Below are positions 7,937 through 15,377 of a stretch of 21,053 nucleotides of DNA, in pieces; within the stretch, counting starts at the first letter, position 1; each line of letters begins with the position of its first letter. Source of the stretch: an uncultured Collinsella sp. (GTDB taxonomy: Bacteria; Actinomycetota; Coriobacteriia; Coriobacteriales; Coriobacteriaceae); NCBI GenBank assembly GCA_902493615.1, contig CABUQK010000019.1:1-21053 (forward strand), written 5' to 3'. The position numbers and the translations under genes are program-made. The notes below the pieces were generated by a model. The model was not told the DNA's origin, did not search any database, and saw nothing but the letters and a program-made list of their open reading frames with translations.

Positions 7937-7965
7937 GGGACAAACACAACAGGTTATTTTGTCCC
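7937..7965 (-). promoter_or_regulatory. Palindromic operator copy 2 (Rrf2 regulator site)
   Basis: A second 29-nt palindrome with the same outer arms GGGACAA/TTGTCCC. Its reverse complement is identical to copy 1 at 25 of 29 positions, so the two sites face each other, with centres 44 bp apart (about four helical turns). Ten of 14 arm positions pair. Probably bound by the same dimeric regulator. Confidence 0.7.
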
Positions 7966-8003
7966 AGAATTTGAAAAGTCGAGTGGATTAGTCGGGTTTT
8001 CCC

Positions 8004-8031
8004 TTGACTAACGCCGAACCCATAGTAACTT
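8004..8031 (+). promoter_or_regulatory. Candidate suf operon promoter
   Basis: TTGACT (8004-8009, 5 of 6 to the -35 consensus) is followed after 16 nt by TAACTT (8026-8031, a poor -10). Transcription would start near 8038, about 58 nt before sufC. If correct, both palindromes lie upstream of this promoter, which would fit activation or long-range repression better than simple occlusion. Confidence 0.35.
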
Positions 8032-8095
8032 TATTCCGAGAAGATTCCTAGGGTTTAGTACACCTATGAGTACACCATATACAGAGAGGGACAGC

Positions 8096-8896
8096 ATGAG
8101 CGCAAATCCGCTGCTTTCCATCGAAGGTCTGACCGCCTCCGTGGACGAGAAGACCATCCTCCACAACGTCAACCTCAACGTCGCCGCCGGCGAGACCCAC
8201 GTGTTGATGGGTCCCAACGGCGCCGGCAAGTCCACCCTCGGCCACCTGGTCATGGGCGACCCCGTTTACACGGTCAACGACGGCCGCATCGTCTTTGACG
8301 GCCAGGACATCACCGAGCTCACCACCGACAAGCGCTCGCGCGCCGGCCTGTTCCTGAGCTTCCAGGCCCCGGTCGAGATTCCGGGCGTGCCGCTGTCGAG
8401 CTTTTTGCGCGCCAGCATCGCCGGCCGCCCCGGCCTGGAGATGAAGGGCAAGGAGTTCCGCCGTCGCGTCAAGGAACTCGCGGCCGAGCTCAACATGGAT
8501 ACCGCCTACCTCAACCGTGAGCTGGGCGTGGGCTTCTCGGGCGGCGAGAAGAAGAAGGTCGAGATGCTCCAGCTCCTGTTGCTGCAGCCCAAGCTCGCCA
8601 TCCTCGACGAGACCGACTCCGGCCTGGACGTCGACGCCCTGTCCACCGTCAGCCACGGCATGGACGCGTATCGCAAGAGCTGCGACGGCTCCATGCTCAT
8701 CATCACGCACAACACGCGCATTTTGGAGCACCTGGATGTCGACCGCGTCCACGTTATGGTCAAGGGCCACATCGTGCGCGAGGACGACGCCTCGCTCATC
8801 CCCTGGATCGACAAGAACGGCTTTGAGACCTTCGAGCGCGAGGCCGCCGAGCAGCGCGCCCAGGCCGAGTCTGCCGCTGCCGAGCAGCAGGCGTAA
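8096..8896 (+). CDS. sufC: Fe-S cluster assembly ATPase SufC
   Basis: A 266-residue ABC-type ATPase of the SUF system, which powers the SufB-SufC-SufD scaffold in the cytosol. Walker A GPNGAGKST at 39-47, Q-loop Q90, signature FSGGEKKKVE at 147-156, Walker B LAILDETDSGLD at 167-178 and H-loop histidine 205 are all intact; the EKKK and DETDSGLD wording is specific to SufC. There is no membrane domain. The start at 8096 is preferred because GAGAGGG lies 6 nt upstream; an in-frame ATG at 8066 has only a weak site. The C-terminal tail is Glu/Ala/Gln-rich. First gene of sufC-B-D-S-U, 12 nt before sufB. This order, with sufC leading, differs from the Bacillus sufCDSUB arrangement. Confidence 0.97.
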   Translation: MSANPLLSIEGLTASVDEKTILHNVNLNVAAGETHVLMGPNGAGKSTLGHLVMGDPVYTVNDGRIVFDGQDITELTTDKRSRAGLFLSFQAPVEIPGVPLSSFLRASIAGRPGLEMKGKEFRRRVKELAAELNMDTAYLNRELGVGFSGGEKKKVEMLQLLLLQPKLAILDETDSGLDVDALSTVSHGMDAYRKSCDGSMLIITHNTRILEHLDVDRVHVMVKGHIVREDDASLIPWIDKNGFETFEREAAEQRAQAESAAAEQQA

Positions 8897-8908
8897 AGGG
8901 GCGACGCA

Positions 8909-10321
8909 ATGACCAAGAACCGCACCGAGGTCGCGGACATCGACCGCAGCCTCTACGACTTCACCTATGGCGAGGAGGGATTCGAGCGCCTCGACGCCGG
9001 CATCACGCCCGACATCGTGCGCGAGATCAGCGCCAAAAAGGACGAGCCGCAGTGGATGCTCGACCTGCGCCTCAAGTCCCTCGAGATCTTCAATCGTTTT
9101 CCCGACCCGACGTGGGGCCCCTCCATCGAGGGCCTGGACATGGACAACATCGTCACCTACGTCAAGCCCAACACCGACCAAAAGCACGACTGGGAGTCGG
9201 TGCCCGACGACATCAAGAACACCTTTGAGCGCTTGGGCATCCCCGAGGCCGAGCGCAGCTACCTGGCGGGCGTCGGCGCGCAGTACGACTCCGAGCTGGT
9301 CTACCACAACATGCAGGACACGGCGTCCAAGATGGGCATCGTCTACTCCGGTATTGAGGAAGCCCTGCACGATCCGCAGTGGGAGCCGCTCATCCACGAG
9401 AAATTCATGACGCTCATCCCGCCCACCGACCACAAGTTTGCGGCCCTGCACGGCGCCGTGTGGTCGGGCGGCTCGTTTGTCTACGTTCCCAAGGGCACCA
9501 AGTTGGACTTCCCGCTGCAGAGCTACTTCCGCCTTAACGCCAAGGGCGCCGGCCAGTTTGAGCACACGCTCATCATCGTCGAGGACGATGCCGACCTGCA
9601 CTTTATCGAGGGTTGCTCCGCGCCCAAGTACAACGTGGCCAACCTCCACGCCGGCGCTGTGGAGCTCTTTGTGGGCAAGCGTGCGCACCTGCGCTACTCG
9701 ACCATCGAGAACTGGTCCAAGAACATGTACAACCTCAACACCAAGCGTGCGCGCGTGGACGAGGACGGCGACATCGAGTGGATCAGTGGCTCCTTCGGCA
9801 GCCACGTGGGCTACCTCTACCCCATGAGCGTGCTCAACGGCCGCCGCGCCCGCTCGAGCTTTACCGGCATCACCTTTGCCGGTGCCGGCCAGAACCTCGA
9901 CACCGGCTGCAAGGTCGTACTTAACGCGCCCGAGACCTCGGCAACCGTCGAGACCAAGGGCATCTCCAAGAGCGGCGGCATCCAGACCTTCCGCAGCTCT
10001 ATCGTGGCCACGCCCAAGGCCGAGGGCTCCAAGGCAACCGTGAGCTGCCAGTCACTGATGCTCGACGACCAAAGCCGCTCCGACACCATCCCCGCCATGG
10101 ACATCCGCGCCAAGAACGTCGACGTCGGCCACGAGGCCACCATCGGCCGCATCGGCGACGATAAGGTGTTCTACCTGATGAGCCGCGGTATCTCGGAGGA
10201 AGAGGCCCGTACCATGATCGTCAACGGCTTTGCCAACCCGGTCTCCAAGGAGCTACCGCTGGAGTACGCCGTCGAGATGAACAACCTGATCAAGCTCGAG
10301 ATGGAAGGAGCGATCGGATAA
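8909..10321 (+). CDS. sufB: Fe-S cluster assembly scaffold SufB
   Basis: A 470-residue SufB, the subunit on which nascent clusters form in the SufBC2D complex. Family segments visible include WSGGSFVYVPKG at 185-196, a beta-helix core through about 200-390 (LHFIEGCSAP at 230-239), and GHEATIGRIGDDKVFYLMSRGI at 407-428. Cysteine 380 in ATVSCQSLML corresponds by context to the essential cysteine of E. coli SufB. Length is close to the family norm of about 465-495. The ATG at 8909 has AAAGGGG upstream. The stop overlaps the next start in TAATG (10319-10323), which indicates coupled translation with sufD. Confidence 0.96.
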   Translation: MTKNRTEVADIDRSLYDFTYGEEGFERLDAGITPDIVREISAKKDEPQWMLDLRLKSLEIFNRFPDPTWGPSIEGLDMDNIVTYVKPNTDQKHDWESVPDDIKNTFERLGIPEAERSYLAGVGAQYDSELVYHNMQDTASKMGIVYSGIEEALHDPQWEPLIHEKFMTLIPPTDHKFAALHGAVWSGGSFVYVPKGTKLDFPLQSYFRLNAKGAGQFEHTLIIVEDDADLHFIEGCSAPKYNVANLHAGAVELFVGKRAHLRYSTIENWSKNMYNLNTKRARVDEDGDIEWISGSFGSHVGYLYPMSVLNGRRARSSFTGITFAGAGQNLDTGCKVVLNAPETSATVETKGISKSGGIQTFRSSIVATPKAEGSKATVSCQSLMLDDQSRSDTIPAMDIRAKNVDVGHEATIGRIGDDKVFYLMSRGISEEEARTMIVNGFANPVSKELPLEYAVEMNNLIKLEMEGAIG

Positions 10322-11586
10322 TGAAACAGACCACGAACACCGCTGCTACCACCCTTGAACAGGTCAATGCGATGCCGGCTGCCACTTGGGGTTGGCTCAA
10401 GATGAACCAGACCAAGCTCGAGCTCTCTGACGAGCTTGCCGCCGCTCCCGCCGAGACCGTTAAGGTTGAGGGCTTGGACGAGCAGTTTGCTGGCGTGGCA
10501 GACGCGTTCGACGCCGCCATGGACGCCATGGCCGAGCGCTTCCCCGAGCGCCGCGCCTCCGCCCCTGGCGATGCCGCCGACCGCGCCCGCATCACGCCCG
10601 AGACCGAGCTCGACGTGCCCGCCACCTCCGTCTACCAGGCCGGTGCCATTAAGCTGGAGGAGGAGCTCTCCCCCGCTGAGGCCTTCGAGACTGGCATGGG
10701 CGAGGCTGCCTACCTGGCCGACCACGCCACCAAGCGCGTCGTCATCGATGTGCCCGCATACAAGCACGCCACGGTTACCGTGCGTGTGAGCGGTGTCGAT
10801 TCCGCCGCGGCCATCGCCGCCATCGACGTCGTCGTCCGTCCCCAGTCGACGCTCGACCTGCAGATCGCCCTGGACTCCCCCGTTGCCGGCGAGGGCGTCG
10901 TGGGATCCGTGCTGCGCGTGTGCGCCCACGAGTACGCCACCGTCAACGTGGCCTGCACGCAGACGCTCGACGATAGCTGGATCGCACTCGACGACACCGG
11001 CCTGTTCCTGGACGAGGGCGCGCGCGTCAACGTGCAACACACCGTCCTGGGTGCCGGCGCCAGCGCCACCGGCCTTGCCGGCGACCTGCTGGGCGATACC
11101 GCCAAGGTCACCATCGATACTGACTACCTTGGCGCCCGCGAGCAGGTGCGCGACTTTAACTACGAGCTGCGCCACCGCGGTCGCAAGACCGAGTGCGAGA
11201 TCGACGCCAACGGCGTACTGACCGGCACGTCCAAGAAGGTCTACCGCGGCACCATCGACCTCGTGCACGGCTGCAAGGGTGCCGTCGGCACCGAGCGCGA
11301 AACCGTGCTGTTGGCCAACAAGGGCGTCGACAACAAGACCGTTCCCGTCATTCTCTGCGACGAGGACGACGTCGCCGGCAACCACGGCGCCACCATCGGC
11401 CACGTCCGCGACGAGCAGCTGTTCTACCTCGCCTGCCGCGGCCTTGACCAAAACGCCGCCGAGGACCTGTTCATCCGCGCCAAGCTGGAGGACGCCGCGC
11501 TTTCCGCCACCGACGAGCGCACCCGCGCAGCCGTCGTCCGCCTGGGCAACAACCTGATCGACAACTTTGAAGAGGAGCTCGCATGA
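10321..11586 (+). CDS. sufD: Fe-S cluster assembly protein SufD
   Basis: A 421-residue SufB/SufD-family protein assigned to SufD by its place after sufB, its divergent N-terminus and its shorter core. The C-terminal half keeps the family region: GRKTECEIDANGVL at 287-300, YRGTIDLVHGC at 308-318 and AGNHGATIGHVRDEQLFYLA at 352-371, where H355 fits the conserved SufD histidine that helps hold the nascent cluster with SufB. It would form the SufB-SufD heterodimer on a SufC dimer. The start overlaps the sufB stop by one base and the stop overlaps the sufS start (ATGA, 11583-11586), so expression is tightly coupled. Confidence 0.9.
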   Translation: MKQTTNTAATTLEQVNAMPAATWGWLKMNQTKLELSDELAAAPAETVKVEGLDEQFAGVADAFDAAMDAMAERFPERRASAPGDAADRARITPETELDVPATSVYQAGAIKLEEELSPAEAFETGMGEAAYLADHATKRVVIDVPAYKHATVTVRVSGVDSAAAIAAIDVVVRPQSTLDLQIALDSPVAGEGVVGSVLRVCAHEYATVNVACTQTLDDSWIALDDTGLFLDEGARVNVQHTVLGAGASATGLAGDLLGDTAKVTIDTDYLGAREQVRDFNYELRHRGRKTECEIDANGVLTGTSKKVYRGTIDLVHGCKGAVGTERETVLLANKGVDNKTVPVILCDEDDVAGNHGATIGHVRDEQLFYLACRGLDQNAAEDLFIRAKLEDAALSATDERTRAAVVRLGNNLIDNFEEELA

Positions 11587-12908
11587 TCGACACCGAGCAC
11601 GTTAAATGCGATACCTGCACTGCCCCCGAGCCCATGGAACTCGACGCCAGCGACGAGGCTTCGCGCGGCTGGCCCACCGTAGACATCGAGACCAACCCCT
11701 ACAAGGCGCAGTTCCCGCTCTTCCAGCAGCACCCCGAGATCGCCTTCCTCGATAGCGCCGCCACCGCGCAGCGCCCTGCCTGTGTGCTCGACGCCGAGCG
11801 CGACTTCTATCAGCGCATGAACGCCAACCCCCTGCGTGGCCTGTACTCGCTGTCCGTCGAGGCAACCGACGCCATCACGAAGGTCCGCCAGCAGATCGCC
11901 GACCTCATCGGCGCCTCACAGGCCAACGAGGTCGTCTTCACCCGCAACACGAGCGAGTCGCTCAACCTGGTCGCCAAGAGCTTTGCGCCCACAGTGCTCG
12001 AACCGGGCGACGAGGTCGTCATCACCATCATGGAACACCACTCCAACCTGATTCCGTGGCAGCAGGTCTGCCGCGAGACCGGCGCCAAGCTCGTCTACCT
12101 CTACCCAACCAAGACCGGCCAGCTCACCACCGAGGAGGTTCTTGCCAAGGTGGGTCCCAAGACCAAGATCCTGGCCGTGGGACAGGTCTCCAACGTGTTG
12201 GGCGTCGAGAACCCAGTCAAGAACCTCGGCAAGCTCGTGCACAAGTACGGCGGCTACCTGGTCGTCGACGGTGCGCAGTCGCTGCCGCACATGCCGGTCG
12301 ATGTGGCCGACCTGGGCGCCGACTTCTTTGCCTTTAGCGCGCACAAGGCTATGGGCCCTATGGGCATCGGCGTGCTGTGGGGCAAGATGGACCTGCTCAA
12401 CGCCATGCCGCCCATGCTCACCGGCGGCGAAATGATCGACTCTGTCACCGAGCAGGACGCCGTCTGGGCGCCCGTCCCCGAGAAATTCGAGGCCGGCACG
12501 CAGGACGCCGCCGGCATCTTCGCCACGGGCGCCGCCCTTGATTACCTGGTCAACACGGTGGGTTACGAGAACATCCAAGCCCGCGAGCAGGCACTCGTCC
12601 ACTACCTGATGGGCGAGCTCATGCAGCTCGACTTTGTCCAGATCATCGGCTCCATCTATTGGGACAACCACCACGGCGTTGTGAGCTTTAACGTCAAGGG
12701 CATCCACCCGCACGACGTCGCGAGCATCATGGACATGGACGGCGTCTGCATTCGCGCCGGTCACCACTGTGCACAGCCGCTGCTCACCTGGCTGGGCGTC
12801 GAGAACCTCGCCTGCTGCCGCGCCAGCGTGGCCTTCTACAACGACAAGGCCGACATCGACAAGTTCATCGCCGGCCTGCATCACGTTTGGAGCACGTTCA
12901 ATGGGTAA
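11583..12908 (+). CDS. sufS: Cysteine desulfurase SufS with N-terminal extension
   Basis: A 441-residue PLP-dependent cysteine desulfurase, which takes sulfur from cysteine for cluster assembly. FLDSAATAQRP at 55-65, EHHSNLIPWQ at 151-160, DGAQSLPH at 229-236, the PLP lysine K255 in FSAHKAMGPMG, and the catalytic persulfide cysteine C396 in RAGHHCAQPL are all present. The block KAQFPLF lies at 41-47, whereas it lies within the first 10-15 residues in typical SufS, so there is an extension of roughly 34 residues holding a CxxC (C9, C12). The start at 11583 is supported by GAGGAG and the ATGA overlap with sufD; a later in-frame ATG at residue 18 is possible. The stop overlaps sufU by 8 nt. Confidence 0.95.
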   Translation: MIDTEHVKCDTCTAPEPMELDASDEASRGWPTVDIETNPYKAQFPLFQQHPEIAFLDSAATAQRPACVLDAERDFYQRMNANPLRGLYSLSVEATDAITKVRQQIADLIGASQANEVVFTRNTSESLNLVAKSFAPTVLEPGDEVVITIMEHHSNLIPWQQVCRETGAKLVYLYPTKTGQLTTEEVLAKVGPKTKILAVGQVSNVLGVENPVKNLGKLVHKYGGYLVVDGAQSLPHMPVDVADLGADFFAFSAHKAMGPMGIGVLWGKMDLLNAMPPMLTGGEMIDSVTEQDAVWAPVPEKFEAGTQDAAGIFATGAALDYLVNTVGYENIQAREQALVHYLMGELMQLDFVQIIGSIYWDNHHGVVSFNVKGIHPHDVASIMDMDGVCIRAGHHCAQPLLTWLGVENLACCRASVAFYNDKADIDKFIAGLHHVWSTFNG

Positions 12909-13335
12909 TCTGTACACCTCCACCACATTTATGGAGCACAACTCGCACCCCGACTATAAGTACGAGATGGATGCTCCCACGCACGAGCACGACGGCATCA
13001 ACCCCAGCTGCGGCGACGAGCTCACGTTGCAGCTGCGCGTCGAGAACGGCGTGATCGAGGAGGCCTCCTTTACCGGCCACGGCTGCGCCATCAGCCAGGC
13101 CAGCGCCGACATCATGGCCGACCTCATCACCGGCGAGACCGTCGAGGAAGCTCACCGCTTGGCAGAGCTCTTCCTCGCCATGATCCGCGGCGAGCAGCTC
13201 TCCGAGGAAGACCTGGAAGACCTGGACGAAGCCGCCCAGCTCCAGGACATCTCGCACATGCCCGCCCGCGTCAAATGCGCCGAGCTCGCCTGGCGCACCC
13301 TCGACGGCATGCTCGAGGGGCAAAATAATCAGTAG
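12901..13335 (+). CDS. sufU: SufU-type zinc sulfur-transfer protein
   Basis: A 144-residue SufU. In Gram-positive SUF systems SufU binds zinc and accepts persulfide sulfur from SufS. The expected ligands are visible: C37 and D39 in PSCGDELTL, C62 in GHGCAISQASADIM and C126 in ARVKCAELAWRTL. The ATG at 12901 has GGAG about 8 nt upstream and overlaps the end of sufS by 8 nt; the frame stays open upstream inside sufS, but that part is shadow. A second ATG at residue 11 is a possible alternative. Last gene of the suf operon, followed by a terminator. It is a distant paralogue of the NifU-like scaffold encoded 1.3 kb downstream. Confidence 0.95.
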   Translation: MGNLYTSTTFMEHNSHPDYKYEMDAPTHEHDGINPSCGDELTLQLRVENGVIEEASFTGHGCAISQASADIMADLITGETVEEAHRLAELFLAMIRGEQLSEEDLEDLDEAAQLQDISHMPARVKCAELAWRTLDGMLEGQNNQ

Positions 13336-13363
13336 AACTTGTCCCAAATCTTAAGATTTTTGT

Positions 13364-13406
13364 TGGCCGAATCGCTTGACAAGAGTGGTTCGGCCATTTT
13401 CTTTTC
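13364..13406 (+). terminator. Rho-independent terminator of the suf operon
   Basis: TGGCCGAA (13364-13371) pairs with TTCGGCCA (13389-13396) around a 17-nt loop, and is followed by TTTTCTTTT. It lies 28 nt after the sufU stop. The minus strand has no T-run on the other side, so it works in one direction. Confidence 0.8.
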
Positions 13407-13411
13407 TGCCT

Positions 13412-14221
13412 TTATTTCGATCCCTCGACCTGCGCGTCCACCTGAGCATAAGCGCGCACGATACGAGAGACGGTACTTTTGCCAATCCCGGTATACCGCT
13501 CAATCTGGCGCACCGTAAAACCGGCATCGTGCAATCCAAAAATAACGGTATCGCGCTGCGCCGGCGGTGCGACTTTAACCCCACGAAGCGGAACCCCGAG
13601 CTCCTTCGCCATCTTGTCGGCAAAGGCGTGGCGTTCCCATTCCGTCTCTTTCATATCGCACAGCGCTGGCTCACTGCCGTCGGGCGTCGAAAGCGAATAG
13701 GCAATAAAGCCCTCGGCAGAACCAAAAAGCTCAAGCACGCAAGAAGGATCAGAAAATCCCCTCGCGACATCGGCCGCGTCACCGTCGTAAGAACGCAGAT
13801 GTTCCGCAAAGCTGCTCCAGGGATAACGCTCGATTAGGCTAACGCCCACCTCCTGCGGATCGGCGTGTACGGAGCGAATAGCCTCCATCACCTGCCAATC
13901 GGTATCGAGCGAACGCCGGTCAAAACGGTTCTGGAACAGATGGCCTGTGCGCCCCGTGCGCTTATTGAACCGCCGCGCGTACGTCAAAAGCAGCCGGTGC
14001 ATCGCCGCGCTCATCGCGTCCTCGTAATCTGCAAGCACCAGACGCACGTGATTGCCCATAAGGCACCAGGCGATAACCGTCACGCCCGCCTTGCGGCAGC
14101 GCTCGCGCATCAGCTCCAAAAACTCCCACCGGTCTTCATCGCCCTCAAAGATGAGCTGTTTGCCCACACCGCGGGCACAGACATGGTAAAAGCCGGTAAC
14201 CGTTCTCCAAACGCGCTGCAT
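13412..14221 (-). CDS. RAYT/IS200-like transposase relative with C-terminal HTH, probably inactive
   Basis: A 269-residue protein of the REP-associated tyrosine transposase (Y1, IS200-like) family. Typical segments are FYHVCARGVGKQLIFEGDED at 11-30, AWCLMGNHVRLVL at 51-63 and GHLFQNRFDRRSL at 93-105. The HUH pair expected as NHVHL reads NHVRL (H58-V59-R60), and the region where the catalytic tyrosine should lie (DTDWQVMEAIRSVHADP, 106-122) has no tyrosine. The C-terminus adds a helix-turn-helix, AGFTVRQIERYTGIGKST at 233-250. The ATG at 14221 has AAGGGAG upstream. It looks like an intact reading frame that cannot cut DNA by the usual mechanism: a domesticated or decayed copy. No terminal repeats were recognised around it. 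Confidence 0.75.
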   Translation of the reverse strand: MQRVWRTVTGFYHVCARGVGKQLIFEGDEDRWEFLELMRERCRKAGVTVIAWCLMGNHVRLVLADYEDAMSAAMHRLLLTYARRFNKRTGRTGHLFQNRFDRRSLDTDWQVMEAIRSVHADPQEVGVSLIERYPWSSFAEHLRSYDGDAADVARGFSDPSCVLELFGSAEGFIAYSLSTPDGSEPALCDMKETEWERHAFADKMAKELGVPLRGVKVAPPAQRDTVIFGLHDAGFTVRQIERYTGIGKSTVSRIVRAYAQVDAQVEGSK

Positions 14222-14624
14222 GGCGCTCCCTTCGCCGGGATCTGCTTACCATCCAATACAGCACGATTGAAGCGTGCCATCAAAACATTCACGCAAAACA
14301 ATACACTCGCGCGGCCAAAGGCAGTAATCAGGCGGCGAACGGCATCGTTGCAACAGGTCAACCCCCGCAATGCTTACAAGAGCTGACCAATAGCTTTCCC
14401 AAGACGGACCCCCTCTACGGAAGTTCACGACCACAGAACATAGAGTTAAACCGTTTCAATTAAAACTTCCGGACTTCTCGCTACGAAAACTGAGCCGTTC
14501 GCCGAATATTCCGTGCATTTCGCGGTATTATAGGGGCTGCATGTCATGTCCCTTTCGAAGGGTCGCCCGGCAATCGCCAGCCACGACCCCCAGACGGGAC
14601 GCCAACACGATAGAGAGGAGAGGC
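14222..14624. other. Gene-free region between transposase relative and scaffold operon
   Basis: About 400 nt with no gene I can support; short open frames here lack ribosome sites and recognisable family motifs. The right end carries the leader of the scaffold/GGGtGRT operon: a TATTAT box at 14526-14531 and a hairpin CCCTT-TCG-AAGGG (14550-14562), plus the palindrome GAATATTC near 14504. The left part would hold the promoter of the minus-strand transposase relative, but no clear pair of boxes is seen. No known riboswitch was recognised. Confidence 0.6.
14526..14562 (+). promoter_or_regulatory. Candidate -10 box and leader hairpin of the scaffold/GGGtGRT operon
   Basis: TATTAT (14526-14531) lacks a good -35 at 16-18 nt; the nearest upstream feature is the palindrome GAATATTC, which could be an activator or repressor site. 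The transcript would have an approximately 87-nt leader with a perfect 5-bp hairpin at 14550-14562. Confidence 0.3.
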
Positions 14625-15359
14625 ATGCAGTACTCACAGGAAGTGGAGAACATGTGCCCCGTTGCCAAGGGTGCATACCACGGCCCCGCACCCATCCCCG
14701 AGGAGGGCAAGTGGGTCCAGGCTAAGGAGATTTCCGACATCTCCGGTCTTACGCACGGTGTGGGTTGGTGCGCACCTCAGCAGGGCGCCTGCAAGCTCAC
14801 GCTGAACGTCAAGGACGGCATCATCGAGGAGGCCCTCGTTGAGACCATCGGCTGCTCGGGCATGACCCACTCTGCCGCCATGGCTTCCGAGATCCTTCCC
14901 GGTAAGACCATCCTCGAGGCCCTCAACACCGACCTCGTCTGCGACGCCATCAACGTTGCTATGCGCGAGATCTTCCTGCAGATCGTTTACGGCCGCAGCC
15001 AGACCGCGTTCTCCGAGGGCGGCCTGCCCGTGGGCGCCTCCCTCGACGACCTCGGCAAGGGCCTTCGCTCTCAGGTCGGCACCATGTTCGGCACCAAGGC
15101 CAAGGGCGCTCGTTACCTCGAGCTCGCTCAGGGCTACGTCACCCGCATGGCTCTCAACGACAAGAACGAGATCATCGCGTTCGAGTTCCTGAACCTCGGC
15201 AAGTTCACCGACGCCGTCAAGGCCGGCAAGACCCCCGAGGAGGCCATCGCTGGCGCTATGGGCCACTATGGTCAGTGGGAGAACGCTGCCAAGTACATCG
15301 ACCCGCGCACCGACGAGGAGACTCACTCCGTCGCCAGCGTGTTCCCGGTTCACGAGTAG
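14625..15359 (+). CDS. NifU/IscU-like Fe-S scaffold paired with GGGtGRT protein
   Basis: A 244-residue protein with a NifU N-terminal/IscU-like core. The segment GACKLTLNVKDGIIEEALVE (54-73) followed by TIGCSGMTHSAAMASEI (74-90) lines up with the sufU segment PSCGDELTLQLRVENGVIEE and GHGCAISQASADIM, placing C56 and C77 at two ligand positions. The Gly-Asp after the first cysteine is replaced by Lys-Leu, and no cysteine stands at the third IscU position; C11, C49 and C106 are other candidates. The C-terminal portion (about 120-244) is not IscU-like. The start at 14625 is set by AGAGGAGAGGC upstream; an open extension to 14541 looks non-coding. It lies 18 nt before the GGGtGRT gene in one operon. 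It uses GCT, GGT and CGT codons more than the suf genes, which suggests high expression. Confidence 0.8.
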   Translation: MQYSQEVENMCPVAKGAYHGPAPIPEEGKWVQAKEISDISGLTHGVGWCAPQQGACKLTLNVKDGIIEEALVETIGCSGMTHSAAMASEILPGKTILEALNTDLVCDAINVAMREIFLQIVYGRSQTAFSEGGLPVGASLDDLGKGLRSQVGTMFGTKAKGARYLELAQGYVTRMALNDKNEIIAFEFLNLGKFTDAVKAGKTPEEAIAGAMGHYGQWENAAKYIDPRTDEETHSVASVFPVHE

Positions 15360-15377
15360 AAAGGGAGGGAAATAACT

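Noticed and set aside
8048..9805. Minus-strand open frame of about 585 codons opposite sufC/sufB
   Set aside because: Antisense to well-recognised suf genes; composition is Val/Leu/Gly/His-rich as expected for a shadow frame.
10171..11451. Minus-strand open frame opposite sufD
   Set aside because: Shadow of sufD; no ribosome site or motif.
14222..14440. REP-like repeats or IS ends around the transposase relative
   Set aside because: I found no paired hairpins or terminal repeats on both sides.
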